From Vibrio sp. 10N.286.49.B1 (GTDB taxonomy: Bacteria > Pseudomonadota > Gammaproteobacteria > Enterobacterales > Vibrionaceae), in the NCBI RefSeq assembly GCF_002873335.1, contig NZ_MCUW01000009.1:169317-233316 (forward strand): 64,000 nucleotides of DNA, given 5' to 3'. Under the pieces are notes generated by a model, which was given only the letters and a program-made list of their open reading frames with translations, was not told the origin of the DNA and ran no database searches. The position numbers were made by a program, and so were the translations under genes. Positions 18,169-28,548 of the stretch are shown in pieces; within the stretch, counting starts at the first letter, position 1; each line of letters starts with the position of its first letter.

Positions 18169-18203
18169 GTCGATTCTCACAGAGCCGTTCTGCTCGAATC
18201 GAC
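18169..18203 (-). repeat. Intercistronic hairpin between sdhB and sucA
   Basis: Perfect 8-bp arms GTCGATTC / GAATCGAC, with a nested GAGC/GCTC pairing inside. There is no T run after it, so it is more likely an mRNA-processing or stability element than a terminator. It sits in the 124-bp sdhB-sucA gap. Confidence 0.45.
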
Positions 18204-18233
18204 AATTTTATTTCGCTAAAACACCATCGACGA

Positions 18234-18944
18234 TTAAATCGAGCGGTTCACCAACATCGATTTAATATGACCAATCGCTTTTGTTGGATTCAATCCTTTA
18301 GGACATACACTGACACAGTTCATGATACCGTGACAACGAAATACGCTAAACGCATCGTCCAATTCTGACAAACGTTCTTCTGTTGCCGTATCGCGGCTAT
18401 CGATAAGCCAACGGTAAGCAGCAAGCAAACCAGCAGGACCGATAAACTTATCTGGGTTCCACCAGAAAGACGGGCAAGATGTTGTACAACAAGCACACAT
18501 TATGCACTCATATAAACCATCTAAATGTGCTCGTTCTTCAGGAGATTGTAAATTCTCTCTCGAAGGAGGTAAATTACCATCAGAAACAAGAAATGGCTTA
18601 ACTTTCGAGTAGTTATCATAAAACTGAGTCATGTCGACAATCAAGTCTCGAACGACAGGTAATCCAGGTAAAGGACGAATAATTATCTTATCGCCCCCTA
18701 ACGCTGACAACGGCGTGATACATGCTAAGCCATTTTTACCATTCATGTTGAGACCGTCAGAACCACAAACACCCTCGCGACACGAGCGTCTAAATGAAAT
18801 ACTTGGATCTTGCTCTTTAAGCAAAATTAACGCATCCAAAAGCATCATGTCAGAGCCTTCATCCACCTCAAGGGTGTAATCTTTCATGTAGGGCTTTTGA
18901 TCAACATCAGGGTTGTAACGATACAAAGAGAAATTCAGTTGCAT
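18234..18944 (-). CDS. sdhB: Succinate dehydrogenase iron-sulfur subunit SdhB
   Basis: 236 residues. The [2Fe-2S] ligands are in SCREGVCGSDG (about 55-65), and the [4Fe-4S]/[3Fe-4S] ligands are in CIMCACCTTSCPS and CHGIMNCVSVCPKGLNP. It passes electrons from SdhA FAD to quinone at the inner membrane (complex II). It lies 15 bp after sdhA. Confidence 0.98.
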   Translation of the reverse strand: MQLNFSLYRYNPDVDQKPYMKDYTLEVDEGSDMMLLDALILLKEQDPSISFRRSCREGVCGSDGLNMNGKNGLACITPLSALGGDKIIIRPLPGLPVVRDLIVDMTQFYDNYSKVKPFLVSDGNLPPSRENLQSPEERAHLDGLYECIMCACCTTSCPSFWWNPDKFIGPAGLLAAYRWLIDSRDTATEERLSELDDAFSVFRCHGIMNCVSVCPKGLNPTKAIGHIKSMLVNRSI

Positions 18945-18959
18945 AATTTGGTCCTCCTC

Positions 18960-20726
18960 TTAGTACGTACGTGCTTTTGGTGGAAAAGCGTCACGATGTA
19001 CTGGTTCCATATTTACGCCACGCTTAGACATAGCTTCCGTCTCAGGATTGTAAATTGAGTGACATAGCCATTGCTCATCATCGCGATCCGGGAAATCGAA
19101 TCGGGCGTGCGCCCCGCGACTTTCTGTACGGAAGTTGGCTGCCACAGCGGTTGCAAAAGCCGTTTCCATCAAGTTCTCAAGCTCTAAACATTCGATACGT
19201 TGAGTGTTGAACTCTGTAGATTTATCAGAAAGATACGCGTTATTCAAACGTTCACGAATGACTTTTAGCTCTTCAAGCCCTTTCGCCATTGCGTCGCCTT
19301 CACGGAATACTGAGAAATTATTCTGCATACATTGCTGTAGGTCTTTACGAATCTGCGCTGGGTCTTCACCTCCAGTGCTATTTTCCCAACGGTTGTAACG
19401 CGCGAGAGAACGTTCGATATCAGCGTCAGTTGCTGGTTTTGCTTCGGCTTGTTTATTCAGTGTTTCACCAAGGTGTAACCCTGTCGCTCGACCAAATACA
19501 ACTAAATCTAGCAGTGAATTTCCGCCTAAACGGTTTGCGCCATGCACAGAAACTGAAGCAATTTCACCACAAGCAAATAGGCCTTGAATCTCAACATCAG
19601 TTCCATCGGCATCTTGTTTAATAGCTTGCCCGGACACCTGCGTTGGTACACCGCCCATCATGTAGTGACAAGTTGGGATCACTGGAATCGGCTCTTTTAC
19701 TGGATCAACGTGAGCAAACGTACGAGATAATTCACAAACACCTGGTAGGCGAGATTCAAGTGTCTCTTTTCCTAGATGGTCAAGTTTCAGCTTAATATGT
19801 GGACCCCAAGGACCATCGCAACCACGACCTTCGCGGATTTCAATCATCATTGAACGTGCCACAACATCACGGCCAGCCAAATCTTTTGCATTCGGTGCAT
19901 AACGCTCCATGAAACGTTCACCGTCTTTATTAAGTAGATAGCCACCTTCGCCACGACAACCTTCAGTGACCAGCACACCAGCGCCAGCAATACCCGTTGG
20001 GTGGAACTGCCACATCTCAATATCTTGCATTGGGACGCCAGCACGAATTGCCATGCCAACACCATCACCGGTATTGATATGCGCGTTCGTTGTCGAGGCA
20101 TAGATACGACCAGCTCCGCCTGTTGCCAAAATCGTCGCCTTGGATTTGAAGTAGCACACTTCGCCTGTTTCCATGCAAAGTGCCGTACAGCCCATTACCG
20201 CGCCGTCTTCGTTTTTAACAAGGTCAAGTGCGTACCATTCAGAGAAGATGGTGGTTTTGTGTTTAATATTTTGTTGATACAAAGTGTGCAGCAAGGCGTG
20301 ACCAGTACGGTCTGCAGCCGCCGCAGTACGTGCTGCTTGCTCTCCGCCAAAGTTCTTTGATTGTCCGCCAAATGGGCGTTGATAGATTGAACCATCATCA
20401 AAGCGAGAGAATGGTAAGCCCATTTTCTCAAGCTCAATCACAGATTCAGGCCCATTTTTACACATATATTCAATCGCATCTTGGTCACCGATATAATCGG
20501 AACCTTTAACCGTATCGTACATATGTTGTTCCCAGTGATCCTCATGCGCATTGCCTAGCGCCACGGTAATACCACCTTGAGCGGACACCGTATGTGAACG
20601 AGTTGGGAAAACTTTAGATAAAAGAGCACAGCTTAAGCCTTGCTCTGAAATTTGTAGAGCAGCGCGCATACCCGCACCACCAGCGCCGATTACAACAGCG
20701 TCAAACTCTCGAACTGGAATAGTCAC
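18960..20726 (-). CDS. sdhA: Succinate dehydrogenase flavoprotein subunit SdhA
   Basis: 588 residues, same as E. coli SdhA. N-terminal dinucleotide-binding [11 protein letters not shown]. The covalent FAD histidine is in [10 protein letters not shown] (about residue 45). Substrate-binding and capping-domain blocks include [21 protein letters not shown] and [20 protein letters not shown]. It oxidises succinate to fumarate. Its ATG directly follows the sdhD stop codon. Confidence 0.98.
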   Translation of the reverse strand: MTIPVREFDAVVIGAGGAGMRAALQISEQGLSCALLSKVFPTRSHTVSAQGGITVALGNAHEDHWEQHMYDTVKGSDYIGDQDAIEYMCKNGPESVIELEKMGLPFSRFDDGSIYQRPFGGQSKNFGGEQAARTAAAADRTGHALLHTLYQQNIKHKTTIFSEWYALDLVKNEDGAVMGCTALCMETGEVCYFKSKATILATGGAGRIYASTTNAHINTGDGVGMAIRAGVPMQDIEMWQFHPTGIAGAGVLVTEGCRGEGGYLLNKDGERFMERYAPNAKDLAGRDVVARSMMIEIREGRGCDGPWGPHIKLKLDHLGKETLESRLPGVCELSRTFAHVDPVKEPIPVIPTCHYMMGGVPTQVSGQAIKQDADGTDVEIQGLFACGEIASVSVHGANRLGGNSLLDLVVFGRATGLHLGETLNKQAEAKPATDADIERSLARYNRWENSTGGEDPAQIRKDLQQCMQNNFSVFREGDAMAKGLEELKVIRERLNNAYLSDKSTEFNTQRIECLELENLMETAFATAVAANFRTESRGAHARFDFPDRDDEQWLCHSIYNPETEAMSKRGVNMEPVHRDAFPPKARTY

Positions 20727-21074
20727 TTACGCACCCCACAGAATAAAGAAACCAGAAAAGAAATAACCAAGAAGTGTGGCAACAATCGCAAGTTGCAGTC
20801 CACCACGTAACTTAGTGCATTTGATATAGTCTGTAAGTACTTGCCATAGGCCAATCCATGCATGAATCAGCACTGATGTCAGGGCGAGCATAGTGAAGAC
20901 TTTCGTAAACGTCCCACCAAAGAATTGCGTCCATGACACATAAGAGATATCGCCAGAAAAGGCACAAAAGCTTACGATATAAATCGTATAAAGCGTCATA
21001 ATGATCGCGGTTGCACGAATTAACAAGAAATCGTGAACACCATTACGACCAACTGAAGAAACACTACCTACCAT
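20727..21074 (-). CDS. sdhD: Succinate dehydrogenase membrane anchor SdhD
   Basis: 115 residues with three hydrophobic helices. The conserved heme-ligand region is [19 protein letters not shown]. With SdhC it anchors SdhAB and forms the quinone site and heme b site. Its start overlaps the sdhC end by 7 bp. Confidence 0.95.
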   Translation of the reverse strand: MVGSVSSVGRNGVHDFLLIRATAIIMTLYTIYIVSFCAFSGDISYVSWTQFFGGTFTKVFTMLALTSVLIHAWIGLWQVLTDYIKCTKLRGGLQLAIVATLLGYFFSGFFILWGA

Positions 21075-21460
21075 ACTAATACTCCCGCCAGCAGAGACAG
21101 AATACCTGTCAAGATGAAGGAAACCTTGGCACTTTTCGCTCCAGTATCGAGCTCTTCAAAATAACCAAGATCCATAAGCAAATGACGAATACCACCAACA
21201 ATGTGGTAAGCCAATGCAGTCAAAATCCCCCACAAGATAAACGTAACGAAGAAACCGTCAACGATTTCAGCCGCTTGCGCAAATCCAATAGGTGATGAAA
21301 GTGACTTGGATAGTAACCATAGGAGAATTCCAATCGACACAAAAGTAATCACACCCGACACTCGGTGCAGGATGGACGCGATTGCTGTGATTGGCATTTT
21401 TATTGTCTGTAAATCTAAATTCACAGGTCTGGGCTTTCTTTCTTTCATGGGCTTGCTCAC
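21068..21460 (-). CDS. sdhC: Succinate dehydrogenase cytochrome b556 subunit SdhC
   Basis: 130 residues with three membrane segments. [20 protein letters not shown] and HRVSGVITF are the family signature, and the heme His lies in [14 protein letters not shown]. The start is GTG 21460 with GGAG four bases upstream; ATG 21448 would be too far from it. First gene of sdhCDAB-sucABCD. The upstream region carries ArcA-type direct repeats on the coding strand. Confidence 0.95.
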   Translation of the reverse strand: MSKPMKERKPRPVNLDLQTIKMPITAIASILHRVSGVITFVSIGILLWLLSKSLSSPIGFAQAAEIVDGFFVTFILWGILTALAYHIVGGIRHLLMDLGYFEELDTGAKSAKVSFILTGILSLLAGVLVW

Positions 21461-21517
21461 TCAGCTCCATTGAGCATTTATTGTTATAGATAAATTTTGG
21501 CACGTAAGCCTCAAAAA

Positions 21518-21534
21518 TTAACACAAACTTAACA
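21518..21534 (-). promoter_or_regulatory. ArcA-type direct repeats upstream of sdhC (candidate)
   Basis: Two TGTTAA elements in the same orientation on the minus strand, exactly 11 bp apart (21523-21518 and 21534-21529). This matches the ArcA~P repeat spacing. They lie 58-74 bp upstream of the sdhC start, which fits anaerobic repression of sdh-suc. Confidence 0.5.
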
Positions 21535-21853
21535 AATTTCCCGTGTTACAAGAGAGATAATTGTAAATGAAATGTTAAAGCACCGCAGTTAAAACCGACC
21601 TCACTTCGGTTTGCACCCTAGATTTTATAAGGACTTGGCCAAAATTTTCACCGCAACTATACGGCTGGCAACATTCTAATACAATTACCGTAACAAAATA
21701 TGCTACACAGCACAGATTTTTAACCATTTTTACTCAAAAAATCATAACAAGTGCACACAAAACCGTATATAAATTGACTTTGAACTCGAAGCAAAGTAAA
21801 AAATTGGCACATAAACATCCTGGACGGATTAATAATAAACAAAGGAGATTGTT
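21535..21853. other. Rest of the sdhC-gltA divergent control region
   Basis: AT-rich, with no open frame of interest. It should hold both promoters. TATATA at 21766-21771 is a possible gltA -10, but no good -35 accompanies it. A strong AAAGGAGA precedes gltA. I saw no clear CRP dyad. Confidence 0.4.
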
Positions 21854-23143
21854 ATGGCGGATAAGAAAGCGACCCTTCACATCGAAGGTACCGCACCGAT
21901 CGAATTGCCGATTATGGAAGGTTCACTTGGACCGGAAGTGGTTGACGTTCGTAAGCTTGGAGCAAATGGTTATTTCACTTTTGACCCAGGTTTTCTTGCC
22001 ACTGCATCCTGTGAATCTCAAATCACGTACATCGACGGAGACAAAGGTGTGTTGCTGCACCGTGGTTTCCCAATCGATCAATTGGCTAACAATGCAGATT
22101 ACCTAGAAGTATGTTATATCCTTCTCATGGGAGAAGCACCGACTCGCGAAGCTTATGAGAGCTTTAAACAAACGGTGACTCGTCACACAATGGTTCACGA
22201 GCAAATCGCAAGTTTCTTCCACGGCTTCCGTCGTGACGCTCACCCGATGGCAGTAATGTGTGGCGTAGTTGGCGCTCTTGCAGCCTTCTATCACGACTCT
22301 TTAGACGTCAATAATGACAATCATCGTGAAATCGCCGCCTATCGTCTCATTTCGAAGATGCCAACACTTGCTGCGATGTGTTACAAGTACTCAATCGGTC
22401 AACCATTCATCTATCCACGTAACGATCTGACTTACGCGGAAAACTTCCTACACATGATGTTTGCTAATCCATGTGAAGAATATGAAGTCAATCCTATCGT
22501 TGCTCGCGCAATGGATAAGATTTTCACTCTGCATGCTGACCACGAACAAAATGCATCAACATCAACAGTACGTCTTGCAGGTTCATCTGGTGCTAACCCG
22601 TTTGCTTGTATTGCGGCTGGTATTGCTTCGCTTTGGGGCCCTGCGCACGGCGGCGCTAACGAAGCGTGCTTGCGTATGCTGGAAGAAATCGGTTCAGTCG
22701 ACAACATTCCAGAATATGTTGATAGAGCAAAAGACAAGGATGACCCATTCCGCTTAATGGGCTTTGGTCACCGTGTTTATAAGAACTATGACCCACGAGC
22801 AACGGTTATGCGTGAAGCTTGCCATGACGTTCTCAAGGAACTAAACATTCAAGATCCTCTTCTTGATGTTGCTATGGAGCTTGAGCGTATTGCGCTGTCT
22901 GACGAGTACTTTGTCTCGAAGAAACTGTATCCAAACGTAGACTTTTACTCAGGCATCATCTTGAAAGCAATTGGTATTCCGGTCTCTATGTTCACGGTTA
23001 TCTTTGCGATGTCTCGTACCGTTGGCTGGATTGCACACTGGAACGAAATGCACAGTGACCCTGCAAACCGAATTGGTCGTCCACGCCAGCTTTACACTGG
23101 TGAAGATATGCGTGATTTCAGACCGTTACACGAACGTGAATAA
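21854..23143 (+). CDS. gltA: Citrate synthase GltA
   Basis: 429 residues, type II hexameric citrate synthase. The catalytic His blocks are [11 protein letters not shown] and [14 protein letters not shown], with a later Asp in NVDFYSGI. It condenses oxaloacetate and acetyl-CoA. It is divergent from sdhC and followed by two hairpins, the second a strong terminator. Confidence 0.98.
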   Translation: MADKKATLHIEGTAPIELPIMEGSLGPEVVDVRKLGANGYFTFDPGFLATASCESQITYIDGDKGVLLHRGFPIDQLANNADYLEVCYILLMGEAPTREAYESFKQTVTRHTMVHEQIASFFHGFRRDAHPMAVMCGVVGALAAFYHDSLDVNNDNHREIAAYRLISKMPTLAAMCYKYSIGQPFIYPRNDLTYAENFLHMMFANPCEEYEVNPIVARAMDKIFTLHADHEQNASTSTVRLAGSSGANPFACIAAGIASLWGPAHGGANEACLRMLEEIGSVDNIPEYVDRAKDKDDPFRLMGFGHRVYKNYDPRATVMREACHDVLKELNIQDPLLDVAMELERIALSDEYFVSKKLYPNVDFYSGIILKAIGIPVSMFTVIFAMSRTVGWIAHWNEMHSDPANRIGRPRQLYTGEDMRDFRPLHERE

Positions 23144-23155
23144 CAACGTTTTATT

Positions 23156-23221
23156 TGGGCTCAACGTCTTTTTGAGCCCACTTTAACCCAAAAAAGAGCA
23201 GCGCCAGGGCTGCTCTTTTTT
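23156..23221 (+). terminator. gltA terminator (two hairpins)
   Basis: A first stem TGGGCTCA/TGAGCCCA (23156-23180), then AAAAGAGCAGC/GCTGCTCTTTT (about 23193-23217) followed by a run of T's. The second is a textbook intrinsic terminator and its A-run could also serve the minus strand. Confidence 0.85.
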
Positions 23222-23276
23222 TTCGTAAAATCCAACCATGCCCTCGCTGCAAACACACTGGGCTTTTTAAGATGCG

Positions 23277-24032
23277 TTATACGGGGTTATCAATATCGAT
23301 AAACTCAACGTCAAGGTCATGCTCACTCGCTAGCCATTCACCCAACGCTTTAATGCCATACCGCTCCGTGGCGTGATGCCCAGCTGAAAAGTAGTGAATC
23401 CCCATTTCACGTGCAATATAGGTGGTTCGCTCAGAGATTTCACCCGACACAAATGCATCAAGGCCGTGAGAAGCGGCAAGCTCAAGATAATCCTGACCAC
23501 CACCGGTACACCAGCCCACCGTTTCTATTGGTTTATCCACGTCAGGTGCAATATGCAAGGGTTCACGATTAAGCACTGTCGCAATGGTTTTGGAAAACTC
23601 ATGACCAGAGACCGGCGCCTTTAAGCAGCCATACATAGCCACAGATTGAGGATGCCCCTCTAAGCCACCTTCCACATCAATACCAAGCAATTGAGCCAAC
23701 TGGGCATTGTTACCGAGCTCTGGGTGGATATCTAGCGGAAGATGGTAGCCAAATAAATTAATGTCGTGTTTGATTAAGCTACGAATACGTTGCCCTTTCA
23801 TCCCTCGAATGGCCTCTGTTTCTCCTTTCCAAAAGTACCCATGATGGACCAAGATAGCATCAGCATTAACGGCAATAGCATGATCAATCAGCGCTTGAGA
23901 AGCGGTAACACCTGTGACTATTTTATTGATCTGAGATGTCCCCTCTACCTGTAATCCATTGGGGCAGTAATCTTTAATGAGTTGCGGGGCCAGTTTCTCG
24001 TTTAATATGGCTTCAAGTTGTAGATGATTCAT
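23277..24032 (-). CDS. Nif3-like dinuclear metal centre protein (YbgI family)
   Basis: 251 residues. The family's metal-ligand blocks are present: AILVHHGYFWKGE (HH), NLFGYHLPLDIHPELGNNAQLA, and SAGHHATERYGIKALG near the C-terminus. Also annotated as GTP cyclohydrolase 1 type 2 homolog; the real role is not settled. It is divergent from the DUF1853 gene with a 79-bp gap. Confidence 0.93.
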   Translation of the reverse strand: MNHLQLEAILNEKLAPQLIKDYCPNGLQVEGTSQINKIVTGVTASQALIDHAIAVNADAILVHHGYFWKGETEAIRGMKGQRIRSLIKHDINLFGYHLPLDIHPELGNNAQLAQLLGIDVEGGLEGHPQSVAMYGCLKAPVSGHEFSKTIATVLNREPLHIAPDVDKPIETVGWCTGGGQDYLELAASHGLDAFVSGEISERTTYIAREMGIHYFSAGHHATERYGIKALGEWLASEHDLDVEFIDIDNPV

Positions 24033-24111
24033 GCAAATTCCTGATTTGTTTCTTGATCCAAATGGTTATAGCAATTTAATCTAAGGCTGTCGAAAGGAAA
24101 TAAGAGCACTC

Positions 24112-24900
24112 ATGACTACAGACGACCTCACTGAATTTACATCATGGATATCAACCTCTACAAGCCTTGTCTTTGGCGATCCGCGAATAGCAATCCGCTT
24201 ACCGACCAAGGTCGATCATTCTTTATCCAAATCTGCGCCCTACAAAGGCAACCCTAGATTGGGGTTTCTTTACCAAGAGCTATGCCGACGACAATTTGAA
24301 CAACACCCTAATTACGAGGTCCTTGCGGAAGAGATCCAGTTGCAAGAAGGCAAGCGGACATTAGGTGCCATCGATTTTCTGCTCCAGAACCAACGAAATG
24401 GCGACGTGGAACATTGGGAAGTTGCGATCAAGTTCTACCTGCTTAAAGATGGTCAATGGTTTGGCCCTAACGCCAAAGACAGGCTTGACCTCAAGCTATC
24501 TCGAATGATGCATCACCAGCTCATGATGAGTGACACGCTTGCATTTCAAGAGCAGTTTCCTAATCATAAACCTGCCAGCAAGCATCTTTTGATGCAGGGA
24601 AGGCTCTACATCAACCCATTTGATTGTGAATCAGTACCGACACAATGCCTCGAACTAGACATAGACACGGCTAACGTGTCGGGCCGTTGGTGTTATCAAA
24701 AAGACATCCACAAACTTAATGAGCCCATGTATGTACTGCCAAAACACCGCTGGGCAACGGGCTTTATTGATGGAGAGTCTACGATGAATAAAAAGCCTGA
24801 GGCTTTAATAACCTGGCCCGAACATTTTGTTCATTGCCAATCAGAATCTGGCGTGTTTTGGTTCATTGTTCCGAATGACTGGCCACAAAGTTCTATGTAA
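24112..24900 (+). CDS. DUF1853 family protein
   Basis: 262 residues, no signal peptide or membrane helix. The middle contains GFLYQELCRR (E55), then GAIDFLL (D88) and HWEVAIKFYLL (E103, K107). This order of acidic residues in predicted helix-strand-strand resembles a PD-(D/E)XK nuclease core, though the E-x-K spacing is not classical. No experimental function is known to me. It sits between the Nif3-like gene (divergent) and thiI (convergent, separated by a terminator), so it is probably a single-gene unit. Confidence 0.8.
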   Translation: MTTDDLTEFTSWISTSTSLVFGDPRIAIRLPTKVDHSLSKSAPYKGNPRLGFLYQELCRRQFEQHPNYEVLAEEIQLQEGKRTLGAIDFLLQNQRNGDVEHWEVAIKFYLLKDGQWFGPNAKDRLDLKLSRMMHHQLMMSDTLAFQEQFPNHKPASKHLLMQGRLYINPFDCESVPTQCLELDIDTANVSGRWCYQKDIHKLNEPMYVLPKHRWATGFIDGESTMNKKPEALITWPEHFVHCQSESGVFWFIVPNDWPQSSM

Positions 24901-24930
24901 ACATGCCAGAGTCAAGAAACAAGACGATCA

Positions 24931-24957
24931 AAAAAAGGCGCATTAAGCGCCTTTTTT
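24931..24957. terminator. Bidirectional terminator between the DUF1853 gene and thiI
   Basis: Stem AAAAAGGCGC / GCGCCTTTTT with loop ATTAA, flanked by A's and T's. It is placed between the two convergent genes. Confidence 0.85.
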
Positions 24958-24977
24958 ATTGTCCAATGTAGATCTCG

Positions 24978-26426
24978 CTATGGGCGATAAACCTTAACAT
25001 TGGCAAACCCTTGCTCTTGAAGGTACAGCGCTTGTAATCGACTCATCACACCTCGGTCACAATACAGCAAGTACGTTTTCGATTGGTCAAGATCGCCAAA
25101 CTGAGTGCCAAGCTTGAAGAAAGGTAGATGCTTCACTTCCACACCGTCCAGTACTAGAGGGCTTTCCTCTTCTTCATCAGCGCTACGGATATCAAGTACA
25201 ATCGCATGCTCTTCAACGGCTTGTACTTGCTCAACTTCCGGTGCTTTTTCTTGGCTTTGTTTCTCAATGTCACGAATATCCATTACACGTGCGTCAAGAA
25301 CCACTTGCTCTAGAATAGAAAAATCGAACTTTTCTTCTTCTTTTTCAAGCTTGGCTTTTACGGCTTTTACTGTCGGTTTTTTAGAAATCACACCACAGTA
25401 TTCTGGCATTGTTTTAGCAAAATCCTCGGTACCAATCTCACGGGCAACATCGATGATGTCCTCTTTATCCCAGTTGATCAATGGACGAAGGATCAAGGCA
25501 TCTGTCACACCATCAATATGGCGCAAGTTGGTCAGTGTTTGACTCGATACCTGACCAAGCGCTTCACCAGTGACTAGGGCTTGAATACCAAATTTGTCCG
25601 CGACCATGCCACCCGCACGCATGAACATACGTTTAAGGACCACACCCATCTGGCCGTCGTCAACTTTTTCTAAAATTTCCGCAACAACCGGCTCAAAATC
25701 AACAGAGATAAACTTAACTTTTGCTGATGAACCGTACTTGTTCCATAAATAATGCGCCACTTGCTTAACGCCGATTTCATGCGCTGGACCGCCAAGATTA
25801 AAGAAACAGTAATGTGTTTTCGAACCACGTTTGATATGCAAGTAACTAGAAACACCGGAATCAAAGCCTCCCGAGATCAAGCTCAGCAAGTCTTCCTGTG
25901 TACCTAGTGGGAAACCACCCAGACCTTTGTAACGCGCAATGACCTGATTGAGCTTGTCATTGGTGACTTCAATATTGACTGTCACGTCCGGTTTATTCAG
26001 CTTAACGCGTGCCGATTCAATGGCCTGATTTAAACCACCGCCAACATAACGCTCTAATTCAATTGACGTAAACTCATGCTTACCACGACGCTTAGCTCGT
26101 ACCGAGAACGTTTTATCGATAATACGTCGACCGTTTAGCTCTAGTACTTGCTCGTAGATATCATGCATATCTGTAAAGTCAGATTGTTGAACCTCTAAAA
26201 CATGATGAATCCCTGATGAGTGCGTCAGGATTTCTAGTACTTCATTGTAGTATTGCGACGAGTTTGCCGTCACTTCAATGTGATCGCGACGGTTAATCAC
26301 CGCAACAGACTCAGTACGGCGTTGAATAATAATACGTAAATTGGACTCAAGGATTTTAGTAAAGCGCTTGCGCACTGATTCACTTTTAACAAAAATCTCT
26401 GGATGGGGTTTTACAATAAATCTCAT
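24978..26426 (-). CDS. thiI: tRNA 4-thiouridine synthetase / thiazole sulfur carrier ThiI
   Basis: 482 residues, identical in length to E. coli ThiI. N-terminal ferredoxin-like/THUMP region; PP-loop SGGFDSG; conserved [12 protein letters not shown]-terminal rhodanese domain with Cys456 in [10 protein letters not shown]. It adenylates tRNA U8 and relays persulfide sulfur for s4U and for thiamine thiazole synthesis. A short inverted repeat lies 26-44 bp upstream of the start. Confidence 0.97.
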   Translation of the reverse strand: MRFIVKPHPEIFVKSESVRKRFTKILESNLRIIIQRRTESVAVINRRDHIEVTANSSQYYNEVLEILTHSSGIHHVLEVQQSDFTDMHDIYEQVLELNGRRIIDKTFSVRAKRRGKHEFTSIELERYVGGGLNQAIESARVKLNKPDVTVNIEVTNDKLNQVIARYKGLGGFPLGTQEDLLSLISGGFDSGVSSYLHIKRGSKTHYCFFNLGGPAHEIGVKQVAHYLWNKYGSSAKVKFISVDFEPVVAEILEKVDDGQMGVVLKRMFMRAGGMVADKFGIQALVTGEALGQVSSQTLTNLRHIDGVTDALILRPLINWDKEDIIDVAREIGTEDFAKTMPEYCGVISKKPTVKAVKAKLEKEEEKFDFSILEQVVLDARVMDIRDIEKQSQEKAPEVEQVQAVEEHAIVLDIRSADEEEESPLVLDGVEVKHLPFFKLGTQFGDLDQSKTYLLYCDRGVMSRLQALYLQEQGFANVKVYRP

Positions 26427-26451
26427 AGTCTAATCACATCTCATTGGAATG

Positions 26452-26470
26452 CTGTCGATCAACTCGACAG
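26452..26470 (-). repeat. Inverted repeat in the thiI leader
   Basis: Perfect 7-bp arms CTGTCGA/TCGACAG with a 5-nt loop, close upstream of the thiI ribosome site. It could be an operator or an mRNA hairpin. It lacks TPP riboswitch features. Confidence 0.35.
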
Positions 26471-26654
26471 GCGTGGCAATACATCAATTTTAGTACAAAA
26501 TTCACGACTCTTGCGGCATCAATATTGACGCAAAAAGTTTAGGGGAATTCGTCAGGGGCGCAAGTATATACCCAACTGACTCTTGGATTCCAGTTTATGA
26601 CGGCTGATCACCTGAGATCTCGGTAAAAACCAAGTATTCACAGTGAGTGAGGAT

Positions 26655-26690
26655 CAAAAAAAACGCCAATACAAAAGCACTGACGTTTTT
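26655..26690 (-). terminator. Terminator of pomAB
   Basis: On the minus strand, AACGTCA pairs with TGGCGTT (one G-U pair) and is followed by a run of eight T's. It starts about 17 bp after the pomB stop codon. Confidence 0.75.
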
Positions 26691-26706
26691 ATCAAGTTTA
26701 CTAAAG

Positions 26707-27657
26707 CTACTTGCCGTCTGCGGACACCTCGTCGGTAAACAGAGGCTCACCTTGCATGATACTAATTTCAACACGTCGATTTCTAGCGCGCTGCCTTTCC
26801 GTATCGTTCGCCACTAATGGTTCTGTATCGGCAACACCTAATACTCTCAGCCTTTGATGTGAAAACCCTTCAACCTTCTCCATCTCTTGCGCTACGGATA
26901 CCGCCCGCTGAGAAGAGAGATCCCAATTTGAGCGATACAGCTCGGAATCTAATGGCGTATTATCGGTATGACCTGATACTCGTACTAGTCCTGGAATGTC
27001 TTTAGCAAGATCAGCAACTTGGCGCACCAATGGCCTGAACTTAGGCTGCAAAAATGCAGACCCTTCAGGAAATGCCCCTTTTTCTTCAATTCTAATCACA
27101 AGTTGCTGGCCTAGGTTTTCTACCTCAACCGCCCCTTGTTTGATCTCTTGCTGAAGCGCAGTCTTGATCGCTTCTTCCAGTTTTTCTAGATCTTTAGAGG
27201 CCTCTTGGCTGTCAGATTCACTCTCAGAAGATGCGGTACCAATTTGGTTTTTCTGTGTTCGGTCAGCAGTCTGGCCACCTGTGATTTTGCCGTCATCACG
27301 CTGGTTGCCACCAGCACGATCAGAATCACCCTCTTGAAACTCCAAGGTTTGCTGAGTGATATCGATGGTTTGTTGCATAATCACATCTATCGGCGTGGGC
27401 TCAGGACGACCTGGACGAAATTCTAGTGCGATGATACTCGTCCCTTTGGGGATGTCTTTGACTTCCAGTCTATTTTGCACGCCAAAAGCAAATTTCATTG
27501 AACCTGCAATTTGCTTGAATTTTAGAACATCCATCTCAGAAAAGGATAATAGCAAAACAAAGAAACACATCAACAACGACATAAGATCGGCAAAGGTGCC
27601 CATCCACTGCGGGAGTCCTGGAGGTGGACAATCACATTGCTTGTCTTCTTCAGTCAT
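26707..27657 (-). CDS. pomB: Sodium-driven flagellar stator protein PomB (MotB family)
   Basis: 316 residues. One N-terminal membrane helix with the ion-binding Asp24 in TFADLMSLLMCFF, exactly at the PomB position. Cys8 and Cys10 are also present. A long charged linker follows, then a C-terminal OmpA-like peptidoglycan-binding domain (VSGHTDNTPLDSELYRSNWD). With PomA it forms the Na+-conducting stator of the polar flagellum. It lies 44 bp after pomA in the same transcript. Confidence 0.95.
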   Translation of the reverse strand: MTEEDKQCDCPPPGLPQWMGTFADLMSLLMCFFVLLLSFSEMDVLKFKQIAGSMKFAFGVQNRLEVKDIPKGTSIIALEFRPGRPEPTPIDVIMQQTIDITQQTLEFQEGDSDRAGGNQRDDGKITGGQTADRTQKNQIGTASSESESDSQEASKDLEKLEEAIKTALQQEIKQGAVEVENLGQQLVIRIEEKGAFPEGSAFLQPKFRPLVRQVADLAKDIPGLVRVSGHTDNTPLDSELYRSNWDLSSQRAVSVAQEMEKVEGFSHQRLRVLGVADTEPLVANDTERQRARNRRVEISIMQGEPLFTDEVSADGK

Positions 27658-27701
27658 GATGCCCCCCCGCGCTTATTCGTTCAATGTGCTGGCGTACCAT
27701 A

Positions 27702-28466
27702 TTACTCACCGTCCAAGTCAAAAGCGCGCTTGCTTTCATTCAGATAGTTTTTAAGATAACCATCAATAACTCGAGGGTTTTGGCCGTCTTGAATCGCTAG
27801 CACGCCGTCCATAATCAAGCGACGATTAAGCTTTTCTTGCTCTCGACGTAGTGTCAATTTATCGGCAATAGGGAAGAACAGCATATTGGATAGTATCGCG
27901 CCATAGAGTGTCGTCAACAAAGCAACCGCCATAGCCGGCCCGATAGATTTGGGATCATCCATATTCGACAGCATCGCCACCAACCCAATCAGGGTGCCGA
28001 TCATGCCCATTGCAGGTGCGACATCACCAAATGCCTTAAAAACACTGGCGCCTTTGACGTGTCTTTCATCGGTCAACGCAATGTCTTTTTGCATCGCATT
28101 CCTCACCACTTCTGCATCATGTCCATCCACTAGAAGGTCGATGCCCTTCTGCATGAAGCTATTTTGAATATCCATTTCTTCAAGCGCTAAGAAGCCACCT
28201 TTACGAGCCGCATCTGCCATTTCCACGATTTTCGCAATGAGGTCTTCAGGCTCATCAGTCTTAAACATGAAGGCCTTACCGGCAATCTTTGCAGCACTAA
28301 AGAATTGGCTCAACGTAAACTTCATCAATACAACAAAAGTTGAACCGCCGATCACAATAAACACGGAAGTCGTGTCGAAATAGATCATGATGCTTCCGCC
28401 AAGCACCATGGCCATAATAATAGATGCAACCCCACCGATGAGGCCAATAAGCGTCGCTAAATCCAC
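27702..28466 (-). CDS. pomA: Sodium-driven flagellar stator protein PomA (MotA family)
   Basis: 254 residues, close to the 253 of Vibrio PomA. Four hydrophobic segments: two near the N-terminus, and two after the cytoplasmic loop around GDVAPAMGMIGTLIGLVAML and AVALLTTLYGAILSNMLFFP. The start is GTG 28466 with GGAG six bases upstream. A sigma-28-like promoter is visible about 80-110 bp upstream. Confidence 0.95.
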   Translation of the reverse strand: MDLATLIGLIGGVASIIMAMVLGGSIMIYFDTTSVFIVIGGSTFVVLMKFTLSQFFSAAKIAGKAFMFKTDEPEDLIAKIVEMADAARKGGFLALEEMDIQNSFMQKGIDLLVDGHDAEVVRNAMQKDIALTDERHVKGASVFKAFGDVAPAMGMIGTLIGLVAMLSNMDDPKSIGPAMAVALLTTLYGAILSNMLFFPIADKLTLRREQEKLNRRLIMDGVLAIQDGQNPRVIDGYLKNYLNESKRAFDLDGE

Positions 28467-28548
28467 TCAATACTCCGTTATAATTTGACGTCGCACATAA
28501 CCGTTTGTCGGTTGATAATGCGCTTGAGTCTATCGCTTTATAATGAGG

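Noticed and set aside
26427..26500. TPP riboswitch upstream of thiI
   Set aside because: The conserved TPP-binding motifs are absent; only a short dyad is seen.
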